Below are positions 1 to 9,022 of a DNA stretch of 64,000 nt, in pieces (position 1 is the first letter of the stretch; each line of letters starts with the position of its first letter). The position numbers and the translations under genes are program-made. The notes below the pieces were generated by a model that saw only the letters and a program-made list of their open reading frames with translations, did not search any database and was not told where the DNA came from. Origin of the DNA: Vibrio hippocampi. Its GTDB lineage: Bacteria > Pseudomonadota > Gammaproteobacteria > Enterobacterales > Vibrionaceae. The stretch lies in assembly GCF_921292975.1 (NCBI RefSeq), contig NZ_CAKLCM010000002.1:310001-374000 (forward strand). The letters run 5' to 3'.

Positions 1-344
1 TTGCTGAGATTGAAAAAGGCATCAAAGAGCTCGCACTGAAAGGTCGTGACGGTAAGCTAACGGTTGAGGAGTTGACCGGCGGTAACTTTACCATCACTAA
101 CGGCGGCGTATTTGGTTCACTGATGTCGACGCCAATCATTAACCCACCACAAGCGGCGATTCTGGGTATGCATAAAATCCAAGAGCGTCCAATGGCGGTG
201 GATGGCAAGGTGGAAATCTTGCCAATGATGTACCTTGCTCTATCTTACGACCATCGTTTGATTGATGGTCGTGAATCGGTAGGTTTCCTAGTCACAATTA
301 AAGAGTTGCTAGAGGATCCTGCAAGACTGCTGCTGAACGTTTAA
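1..344 (+). CDS. sucB: Dihydrolipoyl succinyltransferase (2-oxoglutarate dehydrogenase E2), C-terminal part
   Basis: This is the 3' end of a gene cut by the window start; the reading frame begins at base 3. The visible 113 or so residues are the end of the acyltransferase catalytic domain, including the motif [11 protein letters not shown], whose His and Asp are the catalytic pair of 2-oxo acid dehydrogenase E2 enzymes. The protein ends with [12 protein letters not shown], as expected for SucB. The enzyme transfers the succinyl group from lipoate to CoA in the TCA cycle. The following sucCD genes (succinyl-CoA synthetase) make the SucB assignment firm over PDH AceF. Lipoyl and subunit-binding domains lie outside the window. 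Confidence 0.95.
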   Translation, partial: AEIEKGIKELALKGRDGKLTVEELTGGNFTITNGGVFGSLMSTPIINPPQAAILGMHKIQERPMAVDGKVEILPMMYLALSYDHRLIDGRESVGFLVTIKELLEDPARLLLNV

Positions 345-368
345 GATTACGCTCAGCAGCCACAACAC

Positions 369-388
369 AACGCCTACGGTTAGGCGTT
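369..388. other. Stem-loop between sucB and sucC
   Basis: Perfect 8-bp inverted repeat AACGCCTA-CGGT-TAGGCGTT, with CAACA/TGTTG nearby extending it. No T-run follows, so it is more likely an mRNA processing or stabilising hairpin, or a weak attenuator between sucB and sucC, than a full terminator. The rest of the roughly 200-bp gap holds no gene I can support. Confidence 0.4.
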
Positions 389-551
389 GCTGTTGGAAGT
401 AGAAACAGGAGTAGGGCATGCTCAACACTCTACTCTTCAACTAAGCGCCTAAAAAGGCGACGCTTGCTGCGCAGGCTTACACGCATTATGCTTGCTTGCA
501 ATAAATGGAACAAAAGAATCCCGTCAGGGATATAACAAATGGAAACGCACA

Positions 552-1718
552 ATGAATTTGCATGAATATCAAGCCAAACAGCTGTTTGCAGAATTCGGGT
601 TGCCCGTACCCGAAGGTTACGCATGTAATACCCCCCAAGAAGCGTTCGACGCTGCCGGTCGTATTAGCACTACCAAGAAAGTCGTGAAATGCCAAGTTCA
701 CGCGGGTGGTCGAGGTAAAGCCGGTGGTGTTGAATTACACGATACAAAAGATGGTGTTAAGCAATTTGCTCAAAAGTGGCTAGGTCAGAACCTAGTGACT
801 TATCAAACAGATGCCAATGGTCAGCCTGTGACCAAAATCCTTGTTGAAGAAGCGTCCGATATTGCCAACGAACTGTACCTAGGTGCGGTGGTTGATCGTT
901 CGACTCAGCGCATTGTTTTCATGGCATCAACCGAAGGTGGTGTTGAGATTGAGAAAGTCGCTGAAGAGACACCTGAGTTGATTCACAAAGCGGCGATTGA
1001 CCCGCTTGTGGGACCTCAAGCTTATCAAGGACGTGAACTGGCATTTAAACTGGGTCTTGAAGGCGACCAGATTAAACAGTTCGTTAAAATCTTTATTGGT
1101 CTCGGTAATATGTTCTCTCAATATGATCTTGCTCTGCTTGAGATCAACCCACTTGTGATTACCGGCCAAGGAAACCTACTGTGTCTTGATGGCAAGATTA
1201 ACATCGACTCTAACGCACTTTACCGTCAGCCAAAGTTGCGTGAGATGCATGATCCTTCACAGGAAGATGAGCGCGAAGCTCATGCTGCTCAATGGGAACT
1301 TAACTATGTTGCGCTTGATGGCAGTATCGGTTGCATGGTGAACGGTGCGGGTCTCGCAATGGGAACCATGGACATTGTTAACCTACACGGCGGTAAGCCA
1401 GCAAACTTCCTCGATGTTGGTGGCGGTGCGACCAAAGAGCGTGTTACGGAAGCCTTTAAGATCATCTTGTCTGATGACAATGTGAAAGCGGTATTGGTCA
1501 ACATTTTTGGCGGTATCGTCCGCTGTGACCTGATTGCAGATGGCATCATAGGTGCAGTCGAAGAAGTCGGCGTTAAGGTTCCAGTCGTGGTTCGTCTAGA
1601 AGGTAACAATGCACCACTCGGTTCGCAAAAACTGGCGGAAAGTGGTCTTAACATTATTGCTGCGAACTCGCTAACAGAAGCAGCGGAAAAAGTCGTTGCA
1701 GCAGCGGAGGGCAAATAA
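552..1718 (+). CDS. sucC: Succinyl-CoA synthetase (ADP-forming) beta subunit
   Basis: 388 residues, the usual SucC length, beginning [20 protein letters not shown]. An upstream in-frame ATG would add 20 residues with no family resemblance, so the start at 552 is preferred. The N-terminal half is an ATP-grasp domain ([16 protein letters not shown] near residue 45). The C-terminal half is the CoA-ligase beta domain ([16 protein letters not shown] near residues 313-328), which contacts the phosphohistidine of the alpha subunit. The complex makes succinate, CoA and ATP from succinyl-CoA in the cytoplasm. The stop codon overlaps the sucD start (TAATG), implying translational coupling. Confidence 0.97.
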   Translation: MNLHEYQAKQLFAEFGLPVPEGYACNTPQEAFDAAGRISTTKKVVKCQVHAGGRGKAGGVELHDTKDGVKQFAQKWLGQNLVTYQTDANGQPVTKILVEEASDIANELYLGAVVDRSTQRIVFMASTEGGVEIEKVAEETPELIHKAAIDPLVGPQAYQGRELAFKLGLEGDQIKQFVKIFIGLGNMFSQYDLALLEINPLVITGQGNLLCLDGKINIDSNALYRQPKLREMHDPSQEDEREAHAAQWELNYVALDGSIGCMVNGAGLAMGTMDIVNLHGGKPANFLDVGGGATKERVTEAFKIILSDDNVKAVLVNIFGGIVRCDLIADGIIGAVEEVGVKVPVVVRLEGNNAPLGSQKLAESGLNIIAANSLTEAAEKVVAAAEGK

Positions 1719-2590
1719 TGTCGGTACTCATTAATAAACAGACAAAGGTCATCTGCCAAGGTTTTACTGGTGGTCAAGGGACTTTCCACTCTGAGCAAGC
1801 GATCGCTTACGGCACGCAGATGGTTGGTGGTGTTTCGCCAGGTAAAGGCGGTCAAGTTCATCTTGGTCTTCCAGTGTTTAACACCGTGCGTGAAGCGGTG
1901 GAGCAAACCGGTGCAACGGCGTCGGTTATCTATGTTCCAGCACCATTTTGTAAAGATGCGATCTTGGAAGCTATCGATGCGGGCATCAAGCTCATTGTGA
2001 CGATCACCGAAGGCATCCCAACGCTTGATCTGTTGGATGTTAAGGTTCGCTTAGACGAAGCGGGCGTGGTCATGATTGGTCCTAACTGCCCAGGTGTGAT
2101 TACTCCTGATGAGTGTAAGATCGGCATTATGCCGGGTCATATCCATAAGAAGGGTAAAGTGGGCATCGTTTCTCGCTCCGGTACACTGACTTATGAAGCC
2201 GTAAAACAGACGACAGATGAAGGCTTTGGTCAGTCTACGTGTGTGGGTATCGGTGGTGACCCAATTCCGGGTTCTAACTTTATCGATATTTTGAAGCTGT
2301 TTGAGGCCGATGCGGAGACAGAAGCGATTGTGATGATCGGTGAGATTGGCGGTACTGCGGAAGAAGAAGCGGCCGCGTTTATCAAAGACAATGTCACTAA
2401 GCCGGTTGTGTCGTATATCGCTGGTGTCACCGCACCTCCAGGTAAGCGTATGGGTCACGCAGGCGCAATTATCTCTGGCGGTAAAGGAACAGCCGAGGAT
2501 AAGTTTTTTGCACTTGAAGCCGCAGGCGTTAAGACAGTGAAAAGCCTTGCTGATATTGGTAGAGCACTACGTGAAGTCACGGGTTGGTAA
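1718..2590 (+). CDS. sucD: Succinyl-CoA synthetase alpha subunit
   Basis: 290 residues, typical of SucD. It starts [20 protein letters not shown], the CoA-binding Rossmann domain. The phosphorylated active-site histidine lies in [16 protein letters not shown], at about residue 247. SucD carries the phosphohistidine and CoA site and works with the SucC encoded directly upstream. The gene overlaps sucC by one base and is followed by a strong terminator, so it closes the suc operon. Confidence 0.97.
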   Translation: MSVLINKQTKVICQGFTGGQGTFHSEQAIAYGTQMVGGVSPGKGGQVHLGLPVFNTVREAVEQTGATASVIYVPAPFCKDAILEAIDAGIKLIVTITEGIPTLDLLDVKVRLDEAGVVMIGPNCPGVITPDECKIGIMPGHIHKKGKVGIVSRSGTLTYEAVKQTTDEGFGQSTCVGIGGDPIPGSNFIDILKLFEADAETEAIVMIGEIGGTAEEEAAAFIKDNVTKPVVSYIAGVTAPPGKRMGHAGAIISGGKGTAEDKFFALEAAGVKTVKSLADIGRALREVTGW

Positions 2591-2612
2591 TATTTCCGTG
2601 TCTACCTAAGTG

Positions 2613-2644
2613 AAAAAAAGCTGCATTGATTGCAGCTTTTTTTG
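2613..2644 (+). terminator. Rho-independent terminator after sucD
   Basis: Stem AAAAAAGCTGCA, loop TTGAT, TGCAGC followed by seven or more T. It ends the suc operon. The A-run on the other side could also terminate znuCB read from the minus strand. Confidence 0.85.
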
Positions 2645-2690
2645 TGACTAAATGCCGCATCGGCGGCAGCAATGAGCTAATTCGGGACGG

Positions 2691-3476
2691 CTATTGTTTC
2701 GCTGGTGTCAGTTGCGATAGCAAGAAAATCGCGGCTGCGGAGATCACCACAGACGGCCCCGCAGGTGTGTCGTAAAACCAAGATAAGCTCAGCCCTGCCA
2801 ACACAGAAATCATGCCAATTCCAGAAGCCACAACCGCCATTTGTTTTGGCGTTGCGGTATATTTTCGCGCGGTGGCAGCCGGAATAATCAGCAGCGATGT
2901 GATAATCAACGCCCCAACAAACTTCATACCCACGGCAATCACTAAGCCCACCATCACCATAATCAGCAAGCGCATAAGGTCAACATTGACCCCCTCAACG
3001 GCTGCGAGATCTTCGTTGACCGTCGATGATAACAATGGACGCCAAAATAGAGTTAGCAATAGAAGCACAGCCGCAACGCCTGCGTAGATATAAAGGAGAT
3101 CTTCGGGCGAGACCGCCAGCAAATCCCCAAACAGGTAACTCATTAAATCGACACGAACGTTGTCTAAAAAGCTGACCGCCACTAAGCCCAGTGAAAGTGA
3201 GCTGTGAGCCAATATGCCCAAAAGGGTGTCTGTTGCCACTAAACGTTGCTTTTGCAGGGTGACAAGAACCACAGCAAGCACCATACAGCAAGCGATAAGA
3301 GCGAGGTAAAGGTTAATATCAAATAACAAACCTAACGCCAAACCCATCAATGAAGCGTGCGCTAAGGTGTCACCAAAATAGGCCATCTTTCTCCAAACGA
3401 CGAAAGAACCTAGCGGTCCCGCAATCAAAGCGATACCCAATCCAGCAATAATAGAAGGCAGTAAAAACTCAATCAT
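2691..3476 (-). CDS. znuB: Zinc ABC transporter permease ZnuB
   Basis: 261 residues from [20 protein letters not shown], the same length as other ZnuB proteins. A longer reading frame to 3536 would add 20 residues that overlap znuC heavily and have no family similarity, so the internal Met is taken. The protein is almost wholly hydrophobic with several membrane spans and carries the typical stretch [20 protein letters not shown] near the N-terminus. It forms the inner-membrane channel for Zn(II) import with ZnuC (ATPase) and ZnuA (periplasmic binder). The start overlaps the 3' end of znuC by 8 bases. Confidence 0.95.
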   Translation of the reverse strand: MIEFLLPSIIAGLGIALIAGPLGSFVVWRKMAYFGDTLAHASLMGLALGLLFDINLYLALIACCMVLAVVLVTLQKQRLVATDTLLGILAHSSLSLGLVAVSFLDNVRVDLMSYLFGDLLAVSPEDLLYIYAGVAAVLLLLTLFWRPLLSSTVNEDLAAVEGVNVDLMRLLIMVMVGLVIAVGMKFVGALIITSLLIIPAATARKYTATPKQMAVVASGIGMISVLAGLSLSWFYDTPAGPSVVISAAAIFLLSQLTPAKQ

Positions 3477-4254
3477 GATGATGGTGTCCATGTTGGTGAT
3501 TTGAACAAGTCTGAGCATCACCAGAGACAGGCTCACCGGCTAAATCATGATGGTGAAGATGTTGATGCTGATAAAACGCAAGAGTCTGCTGTGTCGCGTT
3601 ACCAAACAAAGCAATGTACGACGGATGCTTGGTGATAATCTGCGGACTTCCCTGACAGCAGATGTGATGATGTAAGCAGATCACGTCATTGGTTTTCGCC
3701 ATCACTAAATGTAAGTCGTGAGAAACCATAAACACGGCACAACCAAAACGATGACGTAAGGTGTCAATCAAGTCGTATAAGTCGATTTGACCTTGTACAT
3801 CGACACCTTGGGCGGGTTCATCCAACACCAATAAATCAGGGCGTCTCAATAAGGCGCGAGCAATCAGGACGCGTTGGGTTTCACCACCGGACAATTGATG
3901 CATATTACTTTTCATTAGATGCTCAGCCCCGACGAGCTTTAGCGCATCCAAACGTTCTTGAGCGCTGTAATTTCCAGCTAATGACAAAAAATGCTCTACA
4001 TTTAACGGTAGCGTTTCATTGAGCTTCAATTTTTGCGGCACATAGCCGATGCGCAGCCCTTTGCTGCGCGTGATCTGCCCTTGCGACTGCTTTTGCAGCC
4101 CCAATATGACTTTCACCAAGGTTGATTTACCCGCACCATTGGGACCGATAAGGGTAATGATCTCACCTTTGGTAATAGTAAGACTGACTTTATCGAGAAC
4201 TTTGCGCTTACTGAACTCGACCGTGACGTTATCGAGAGAAATCAGTTCTGACAT
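3469..4254 (-). CDS. znuC: Zinc ABC transporter ATP-binding protein ZnuC
   Basis: 261 residues from [14 protein letters not shown]; a Met three codons upstream is possible. Walker A is GPNGAGKST, the signature is LSGGETQRV, and Walker B is [12 protein letters not shown]. The last 30 residues are rich in His (HQHLHHHD, then HQHGHHHHD), a metal-binding tail often seen in ZnuC. It hydrolyses ATP to drive Zn(II) uptake through ZnuB. It is divergent from znuA across a short intergenic region that holds a Zur-like palindrome, so repression by zinc is expected. Confidence 0.96.
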   Translation of the reverse strand: MSELISLDNVTVEFSKRKVLDKVSLTITKGEIITLIGPNGAGKSTLVKVILGLQKQSQGQITRSKGLRIGYVPQKLKLNETLPLNVEHFLSLAGNYSAQERLDALKLVGAEHLMKSNMHQLSGGETQRVLIARALLRRPDLLVLDEPAQGVDVQGQIDLYDLIDTLRHRFGCAVFMVSHDLHLVMAKTNDVICLHHHICCQGSPQIITKHPSYIALFGNATQQTLAFYQHQHLHHHDLAGEPVSGDAQTCSNHQHGHHHHD

Positions 4255-4280
4255 CAAATACAACTCATTTGCAATTAACT

Positions 4281-4299
4281 AATGTTATAATGTAACATC
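4281..4299. promoter_or_regulatory. Probable Zur operator between znuC and znuA
   Basis: The palindrome ATGTTA-TAATG-TAACAT sits between the divergent znuCB and znuA genes. It resembles the gammaproteobacterial Zur box (GTTATA..TATAAC type). Its place about 27 bp from the znuC start and about 46-58 bp from znuA fits repression of both units by zinc-loaded Zur. Inferred from sequence and context only. Confidence 0.75.
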
Positions 4300-4344
4300 T
4301 CAACACTTTGTTAGCCAGTACACCGTTTTGTACTTACCTAGATT

Positions 4345-5241
4345 ATGCGAGGGAATATGCGCCGCACCATGACATTAATACTTATGACAGCTTGGTACTC
4401 AGTATCAGCACAAGCCCTTGAAGTGCTTAATAGTATCAAACCTTTTGAAATGATCACGGAAGAATTGGTTTTAGATGCTCAATCGAACTCTTCTCTTTTA
4501 GCCACCAATGCCTCCCCTCACGATTACGCGTTAAAACCGTCAGATATTAAACGCATAGATAGCAGTGATTTAGTGATTTGGTTTGGTCCTGACTTAGAAG
4601 GCTTTTTGCAAAAATCGCTTGCTGATAAAAATAAAGTACTGACGATTCAAGATATCGAAGGCGTGTCGTTACGTGAATTTGGTAGTGAAGAAGCGCATCA
4701 TGATCACGATGGTCACAACCATGGCAGTCATGATCCTCACGTTTGGCTTGGTCCTGAGGTGAGTGGACAAGTGGCCGCTGCCATTACCGCAAAGCTGATT
4801 CAGCTAGATCCAAGTAACCAATCGGCTTATGAAGCTAAACTCGCTCAGTTCCAGAGCAACTTAGCGAACAAAGAAGCGGAAATCGTGGCTCAACTTGCGC
4901 CCGTTAAAGACGAGGGTTATTACGTGTTCCATGATGCCTACGCGTATTTTGAACACCATTTTGGACTCAATAATCTGGGTCATTTTACCGTTAGTCCTGA
5001 AAGAAGACCGGGTGCAAAGACCTTGATTGGCATTAAAAAGACGTTGAGGAATGACAATGTTAAATGTGTATTCTCAGAGCCGCAATATACTCCTGCTGTC
5101 GTGGAAACAGTGGTGAGAGGGACCGATACCCGCATCGGTCAACTTGATCCTCTAGGCACCGATATCAAAGTGGCGAAAGGCAGTTACTTCCAATTCTTGC
5201 AAACGATCGCAGACAGCTATACTAACTGTTTAGGGCAATAG
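4345..5241 (+). CDS. znuA: Zinc ABC transporter periplasmic binding protein ZnuA
   Basis: 298 residues with an N-terminal signal peptide ending near SVSAQA. Zn ligands are visible as His in NASPHDYALKPSD, His in DPHVWLGPEV and His in FHDAYAYFEHHFG. A His/Asp-rich loop (HHDHDGHNHGSHD) sits between the first two ligands, as in zinc-specific cluster A-I binding proteins. It captures periplasmic Zn(II) and hands it to ZnuBC. The start is uncertain: ATG codons at 4345, 4357 and 4369 are all in frame, and GAGGGA before 4357 is the best ribosome site. The stop codon lies inside a 13-bp direct duplication. Confidence 0.94.
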   Translation: MRGNMRRTMTLILMTAWYSVSAQALEVLNSIKPFEMITEELVLDAQSNSSLLATNASPHDYALKPSDIKRIDSSDLVIWFGPDLEGFLQKSLADKNKVLTIQDIEGVSLREFGSEEAHHDHDGHNHGSHDPHVWLGPEVSGQVAAAITAKLIQLDPSNQSAYEAKLAQFQSNLANKEAEIVAQLAPVKDEGYYVFHDAYAYFEHHFGLNNLGHFTVSPERRPGAKTLIGIKKTLRNDNVKCVFSEPQYTPAVVETVVRGTDTRIGQLDPLGTDIKVAKGSYFQFLQTIADSYTNCLGQ

Positions 5242-5260
5242 CTTATCGCAATAGCTTATG
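5235..5260. repeat. Two-copy 13-bp tandem repeat across the znuA stop
   Basis: GCAATAGCTTAT(C/G) occurs twice head to tail; the first copy contains the znuA stop codon TAG. One of many short tandem duplications at gene ends in this window. Confidence 0.8.
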
Positions 5261-5310
5261 CAGTCGCGTGTACCGTCGTTTAGGTCATTGTAAATAGTGC
5301 TTAATCGAAT

Positions 5311-5341
5311 CCCTTGTTATCGGCTGAGTCGATAGCAAGGG
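5311..5341. other. Strong stem-loop downstream of znuA
   Basis: CCCTTGTTATCG, a 7-nt loop, then CGATAGCAAGGG: a 12-bp stem with one mismatch. No T-run follows on either strand, so it is not a classical terminator. It may protect the 3' end of znuA mRNA. Confidence 0.4.
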
Positions 5342-5446
5342 AAGTGAAGTGATCTTCAGGCAAAAGTGTCAACGCAAGTGGCTAAAATACTTTAGATCGA
5401 CCGTGAATGTGGTTAATTTGACAAGCAGTGAAATTAACCCACTCAG

Positions 5447-5474
5447 TTGAAGCAATGACCTTGAAGCAATGACC
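5447..5474. repeat. Perfect 14-bp tandem duplication at the start of the AraC-type gene
   Basis: TTGAAGCAATGACC is repeated exactly twice. Both copies contain ATG, but in different frames, since 14 is not a multiple of 3. The second ATG (5469) opens the gene, so the duplication changed the translation start region. Confidence 0.85.
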
Positions 5475-6017
5475 GATTTCTTATACCTGTGCTATTTTGT
5501 GATTCTGCATCTGTTGCTGGTTGCACTGCTTGTTTACGTGCTTCAATTGCGTTACAGGCTAAAGCAACGCCATACGGTTCAAACCTCCACTTTTTCCCAA
5601 GTTCAAGATCCAGCCCAAAACGACTCTCAAATCACCTCAAGTACACCGCAGACTTCGGAAGCGTGGCGTGACAAAGTCAGCAGTTTGATCTCCCAACATT
5701 TACACCAAACGGGTTTACACACTGGGGATATCGCTCAAATGTTGTACATGTCCAAGCGAAGTTTTCAGCGTCGATTTAAAGCCGAGTTTGAGATGACATT
5801 TGGATCGTACCTGATGATGGTTCGTATGACGTCTGCCAAAGCGTTACTGCAAGAGTCGTTGTTGGTCTCGGAAGTCGCGGCGCGTTGTGGTTATTCGGAT
5901 CTTTCTTATTTCTGTTTTTGTTTTAAGCAGTATTATGGCGTGTCGCCGTCTCACTATTTGCCTCAGCGACCCCACCAGCTAACTCAGCGACACAACAACA
6001 AGCCCGATGATCGTTAA
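5469..6017 (+). CDS. Membrane-anchored AraC-type helix-turn-helix protein
   Basis: 182 residues. Residues 5-27 or so are one hydrophobic segment (LYLCYFVILHLLLVALLVYV), followed by a charged stretch and a Ser/Thr/Gln-rich linker. From about residue 65 a complete AraC-family DNA-binding domain follows (HTGDIAQMLYMSKRSFQRRF, then VSEVAARCGYSDLSYFCFCF, then YGVSPSHYL). There is no ligand-binding domain, so the protein looks like a DNA-binding domain tethered to the inner membrane. The start lies in the second copy of a perfect 14-bp duplication. It converges on pxpC with a 4-bp overlap. Target genes are unknown; the neighbouring pxp or znu genes are possible. Confidence 0.8.
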   Translation: MTDFLYLCYFVILHLLLVALLVYVLQLRYRLKQRHTVQTSTFSQVQDPAQNDSQITSSTPQTSEAWRDKVSSLISQHLHQTGLHTGDIAQMLYMSKRSFQRRFKAEFEMTFGSYLMMVRMTSAKALLQESLLVSEVAARCGYSDLSYFCFCFKQYYGVSPSHYLPQRPHQLTQRHNNKPDDR

Positions 6018-6967
6018 ATGTCGAAATATCGGTAGAATGCCTGTTGCTTGAGTCGCTCTAACTCGAGTGCAGTGAGCTTAAAATTACAGCTATCCCCAGG
6101 TCGCATTTGAGCGAGCTTAGCAAGATCGCGAAAGGCGATAGTCCCGAGCTTTTTGTAGCCCCCTAACGTCTGTCTATCTTGCAGCATGATAATCGGCAAT
6201 CCGCTATCGGGAACTTGCACCGATCCCGTGACGATTCCCTCGGAAATAATATTAGCATCGTAATGGTTGTCGATAACTTGAAAACATGACGCTTGATTAG
6301 GTTCTAGTCGAACCCCCATCCGATTGCTATCCGGCGAGATACGATATGTCTGACTCAATAAGTGCTGAAGGGTCGCATTTGAAAAGGATGAATATTGGTA
6401 ACTAGGAATTAGGTGCAATGTTTGCTGCCGCGGATAGTCCGGAATAGCCGATTGTGGCATGACAATAGAGGTATCGATTAGGCTGTCAGTCTCGGCAGCT
6501 AAAGCAAGCTGGTCTCCCGCCGCCAGTGGTAAACCATTGGCTAAACCGCCCACTTGATTGCGTTCGATAGCAGAAGCGCTACCCAAGGTGAGTGGAACAT
6601 TAAAGCCACCTTTCACGGATAAGTAGCTGCGTAGCCCATTTCTAGGTAGACCAAGCAGCAACTCCTCACCTTGCTTAAGGTGAAAGGGTTGCCAGTTGGG
6701 AATGGCACGGTTGCTAGAGCCAATTCTGGCATCGCAGTCAGCACCAGTCATGACAATAGTCATATCCGCCGATGCGCGAAACTGAGCTTTTCCCAACACG
6801 ATTTCGATGCTTGCAGTATGGCAGGGATTTCCGAGCAGCTTTTGTCCCCAACAATGAGCATGCAAATCGGCGGCTCCCCCTTGACTGAGACCAAATCGAG
6901 AGACTCGATAGCGACCGAGATCTTGCAGCGTGAGATGGTGTCCCGCCGAGACAATTACCAATGACAT
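6014..6967 (-). CDS. pxpC: 5-oxoprolinase subunit C (biotin-dependent carboxylase-like, KipA family)
   Basis: 317 residues of the PxpC/KipA/DUR1 C-terminal family. Typical stretches are the N-terminal GHHLTLQDLGRYRVSRFGLSQGG, then PDSNRMGVRLEP and the C-terminal GLPIIMLQDRQTLGGYKKLG. With PxpA and PxpB it forms the ATP-dependent enzyme that opens 5-oxoproline (pyroglutamate), a spontaneous glutamine breakdown product, to glutamate. It is last in the minus-strand operon pxpA-pxpB-pxpC and overlaps pxpB by 13 bases. Assignment rests on family recognition and gene order. Confidence 0.9.
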   Translation of the reverse strand: MSLVIVSAGHHLTLQDLGRYRVSRFGLSQGGAADLHAHCWGQKLLGNPCHTASIEIVLGKAQFRASADMTIVMTGADCDARIGSSNRAIPNWQPFHLKQGEELLLGLPRNGLRSYLSVKGGFNVPLTLGSASAIERNQVGGLANGLPLAAGDQLALAAETDSLIDTSIVMPQSAIPDYPRQQTLHLIPSYQYSSFSNATLQHLLSQTYRISPDSNRMGVRLEPNQASCFQVIDNHYDANIISEGIVTGSVQVPDSGLPIIMLQDRQTLGGYKKLGTIAFRDLAKLAQMRPGDSCNFKLTALELERLKQQAFYRYFDI

Positions 6968-7650
6968 AGCTTACCTCCAAGGTCGATATACTCCGCTTCT
7001 GTAATCGGTTGAAATTGTACCCTTTGTCCAACGCTTAACAGTGAATCTTGTGGGGCTGACACATCAAACAGGGCGATAGGACTGTTACCAATAATTTGCC
7101 AACCACCGGGCGTTTCGCTGGGATAGATCGCCGTCTGTTGGTTAGCGATACCAATGCTGCCTTTAGGAACCTTTTTACGCGGTACTTTCAATCTCGGCAT
7201 CTCTATCTTTGGATTCACCTGAGCCATAAACGCAAACCCAGGCGCAAAACCAATGGCACAAACGGTATAAATAGCTTCACAGTGTAGGCGAACAACCTCA
7301 TCAATCGCTAACTTGAGCTGTGCTGCCATCGGCGCTAAGTCGGGGGCGACTTTAGGATGGTAAAACGCTGGAATGGTGACTAACGGCTGTTGCGTTTGTG
7401 TTTGTTCCTGATTGGGCTGATATTGACCAATAAAATTGACCACATCGTGATAGGAACAGAGCAATGGATGATACTCAATGACAAGCGAGGTATAGCTTGG
7501 TGTGCAGTCTAAAATGGCGTTTCCAAAATGTAAGCAAACCGCATTCGCGTACTGACCAATTAAAGGTGGAAGCGCGATATCGATCGCCTCACCAAAATAG
7601 ACAATACAAGCCGACTCCGAAATAGGGGATATCTTTAAATGGTCAGTCAT
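6955..7650 (-). CDS. pxpB: 5-oxoprolinase subunit B (KipI family)
   Basis: 231 residues. The KipI/PxpB allophanate-hydrolase subunit 1 fold is recognised from EYHPLLCSYHDV, the highly conserved IGFAPGFAFMA (near residue 135), RLKVPRKKVPKGSIGIANQQ, and TPGGWQIIGNSPIALFD. It partners PxpC, the next gene. It overlaps pxpA by 8 bases at its start and pxpC by 13 at its end, so the three proteins are probably made from one transcript in similar amounts. Confidence 0.92.
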   Translation of the reverse strand: MTDHLKISPISESACIVYFGEAIDIALPPLIGQYANAVCLHFGNAILDCTPSYTSLVIEYHPLLCSYHDVVNFIGQYQPNQEQTQTQQPLVTIPAFYHPKVAPDLAPMAAQLKLAIDEVVRLHCEAIYTVCAIGFAPGFAFMAQVNPKIEMPRLKVPRKKVPKGSIGIANQQTAIYPSETPGGWQIIGNSPIALFDVSAPQDSLLSVGQRVQFQPITEAEYIDLGGKLCHW

Positions 7651-8395
7651 GATTCTGATGCGCCTCTTTGGCTTGATCTAACAGAGAGCGAATGTTTTGC
7701 GCCACTTGCACCGAAGCCATATTGTCACCGTGGACACAAAGTGTATCGGCTTTCAGTGATAGGCGGTGATCGTCCGCGGTGATGACGTACTGCTCTCGAG
7801 CAATAGCGTTCGCCTGATGCAGGATTTGCTCTGGCTGGTGAAATACTGCCCCTGATTGGGTGCGAGGCGTGAGGTGTCCGTTGTTTTGATAACGTCGGTC
7901 AGCGAACGCCTCAAAGATTAGCTCTGCGCCCAACCTTTTGGCGAGTGCAAGATGTTGTTCGCTATCCCCTGTCGCCAGCAACATCACAGGCAGCTTTAGT
8001 TTCGCCCCGAGCATGAGCATTGCTTGCATGATTTGCGGTGACGCCATCATATCGTTATATAACGCACCATGAGGTTTAAAGTAGCTGACTTGAGTATTGT
8101 GATAGTGACAGAGACTTTGTAGCGCGCCAATTTGATAACAGACAAGGTGGATAAGTTCATCGTTCGGCATAGAGACTGAGCGTCTTCCAAATCCTTCACG
8201 ATCATCGTAACTCGGATGCGCGCCAATCATTACGTTATTCTCGACACAAAGTTGAAGGGTATCGGTCATCAGTTGAGGGGTTGATGCGTGGAAACCGCAA
8301 GCGATATTGGCCATATCAAGTAGGGGAATCAGTAGATGGTCTAGGCGACTTTCTGAGTGCTCGTTTTCCCCTACATCTCCATTGAGAGTCATCAT
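7643..8395 (-). CDS. pxpA: 5-oxoprolinase subunit A (LamB/YcsF family)
   Basis: 250 residues. The N-terminus LNGDVGENE and DMANIACGFHAST match the family LNxDxGE and ANIACGFHAGD motifs. IGAHPSYDDREGFGRRSV and YFKPHGALYN are further signature blocks, and the C-terminal CVHGDNMASV is conserved. It is the TIM-barrel-like subunit that binds the 5-oxoproline substrate. It is the first gene of the pxpABC operon. Two adjacent Met codons leave the start uncertain by one residue. Confidence 0.92.
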   Translation of the reverse strand: MMTLNGDVGENEHSESRLDHLLIPLLDMANIACGFHASTPQLMTDTLQLCVENNVMIGAHPSYDDREGFGRRSVSMPNDELIHLVCYQIGALQSLCHYHNTQVSYFKPHGALYNDMMASPQIMQAMLMLGAKLKLPVMLLATGDSEQHLALAKRLGAELIFEAFADRRYQNNGHLTPRTQSGAVFHQPEQILHQANAIAREQYVITADDHRLSLKADTLCVHGDNMASVQVAQNIRSLLDQAKEAHQNHD

Positions 8396-8507
8396 AATTT
8401 TGCGTCCATTGCTAACCTATTTGATCATTATAACGCCAATAATCAGAGAATTAGAAATGATGAGCATAGATTGCGTTGTTATATCGACTTAATCACTTAA
8501 ACCTAAG

Positions 8508-8546
8508 CTATTCACCAAAACTATTCATCTAAACTATTCACCTAAA
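8508..8546. repeat. Three-copy 13-bp imperfect tandem repeat upstream of pxpA
   Basis: Units CTATTCACCAAAA, CTATTCATCTAAA and CTATTCACCTAAA lie head to tail. A more diverged copy is visible to the left (AATCACTTAAACC). They lie in the 627-bp gap between pxpA and feoA. Confidence 0.8.
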
Positions 8547-8597
8547 CCAAGGTCATTGAAAAAATTTAAGCCATTCACCACTAGCAAAGCAATAGAC

Positions 8598-8639
8598 AAA
8601 AAAAACGCCGTAAAATCAGAGGAGGATGATCTTACGGCG
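8598..8639 (-). terminator. Rho-independent terminator on the minus strand
   Basis: Read on the minus strand: CGCCGTAA, an 18-nt loop, TTACGGCG, then eight T. The perfect 8-bp stem and T-run face leftward. No minus-strand gene ends here, so it probably ends the candidate small RNA. Confidence 0.8.
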
Positions 8640-8735
8640 GGTGAAATCACACCAACGCTTGCTGTTGAGGTGTGCTGGGAACGCGAGCACCTCAGAATGT
8701 AACGACTTAGCAATGTCTTCCCAAGTCACCGCTGA
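8598..8735 (-). ncRNA. Candidate small RNA on the minus strand between feoA and pxpA
   Basis: A textbook Rho-independent terminator reading leftward stands alone in this gap, with no ORF leading into it, which implies a non-coding transcript. About 90-130 bases upstream on the minus strand are TTGATA, a 17-nt spacer and TACAAG, a passable sigma-70 promoter that would start transcription near 8735 and give an RNA of about 138 nt. The RNA has an upstream hairpin (GAGGTGCT..AGCACACCTC) and a C-rich terminator loop (ATCATCCTCCTC). It contains GACATTGCT, also found in the RyhB core, and lies beside feo. That match is too short to name the RNA. Ends are inferred. Confidence 0.5.
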
Positions 8736-8983
8736 TTATCTTGTACATACGGCAATATGAGGTATCAAATTGACGCCAAACGAGTGTTGAAATCGCGCCA
8801 GAACAGTGACGATATGAGGTTTATGACCAGTGTTTTCGGATAACTTTAATTAAATGGAATTTGACGGTTTTTGACGGGGGCTTGACCACTCCCTTGATAA
8901 TACTTGCTTACAATTGCGGCGAAAAGTTGGGCAAAATTGATTTATCGCAAGGTCAGTGCAGGGATAAAAATTATAAAATAAAC

Positions 8984-9002
8984 GCTAATTCTTCTCATTA
9001 CC
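8984..9002. promoter_or_regulatory. Possible Fur box upstream of feoA
   Basis: The minus-strand sequence GGTAATGAGAAGAATTAGC agrees with the 19-base Fur consensus GATAATGATAATCATTATC at 14 of 19 positions by direct comparison. It lies about 20 bp before the feoA ATG, a sensible place for iron repression of a ferrous iron operon. Confidence 0.5.
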
Positions 9003-9022
9003 AATATTATTCTAGGAAAATT

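Noticed and set aside
1304..1906. Minus-strand open frame of 200 codons across the sucC-sucD junction
   Set aside because: It is antisense to highly conserved sucC/sucD coding DNA, and the product has no recognisable domain.
8508..8546. CRISPR-like repeats in the spacers
   Set aside because: The units are 13-21 bp and directly adjacent without unique spacers, and no cas genes are present.
8598..8735. Naming the candidate RNA as RyhB
   Set aside because: Only a 9-base match (GACATTGCT) and location next to feo support it; the rest cannot be aligned by eye.
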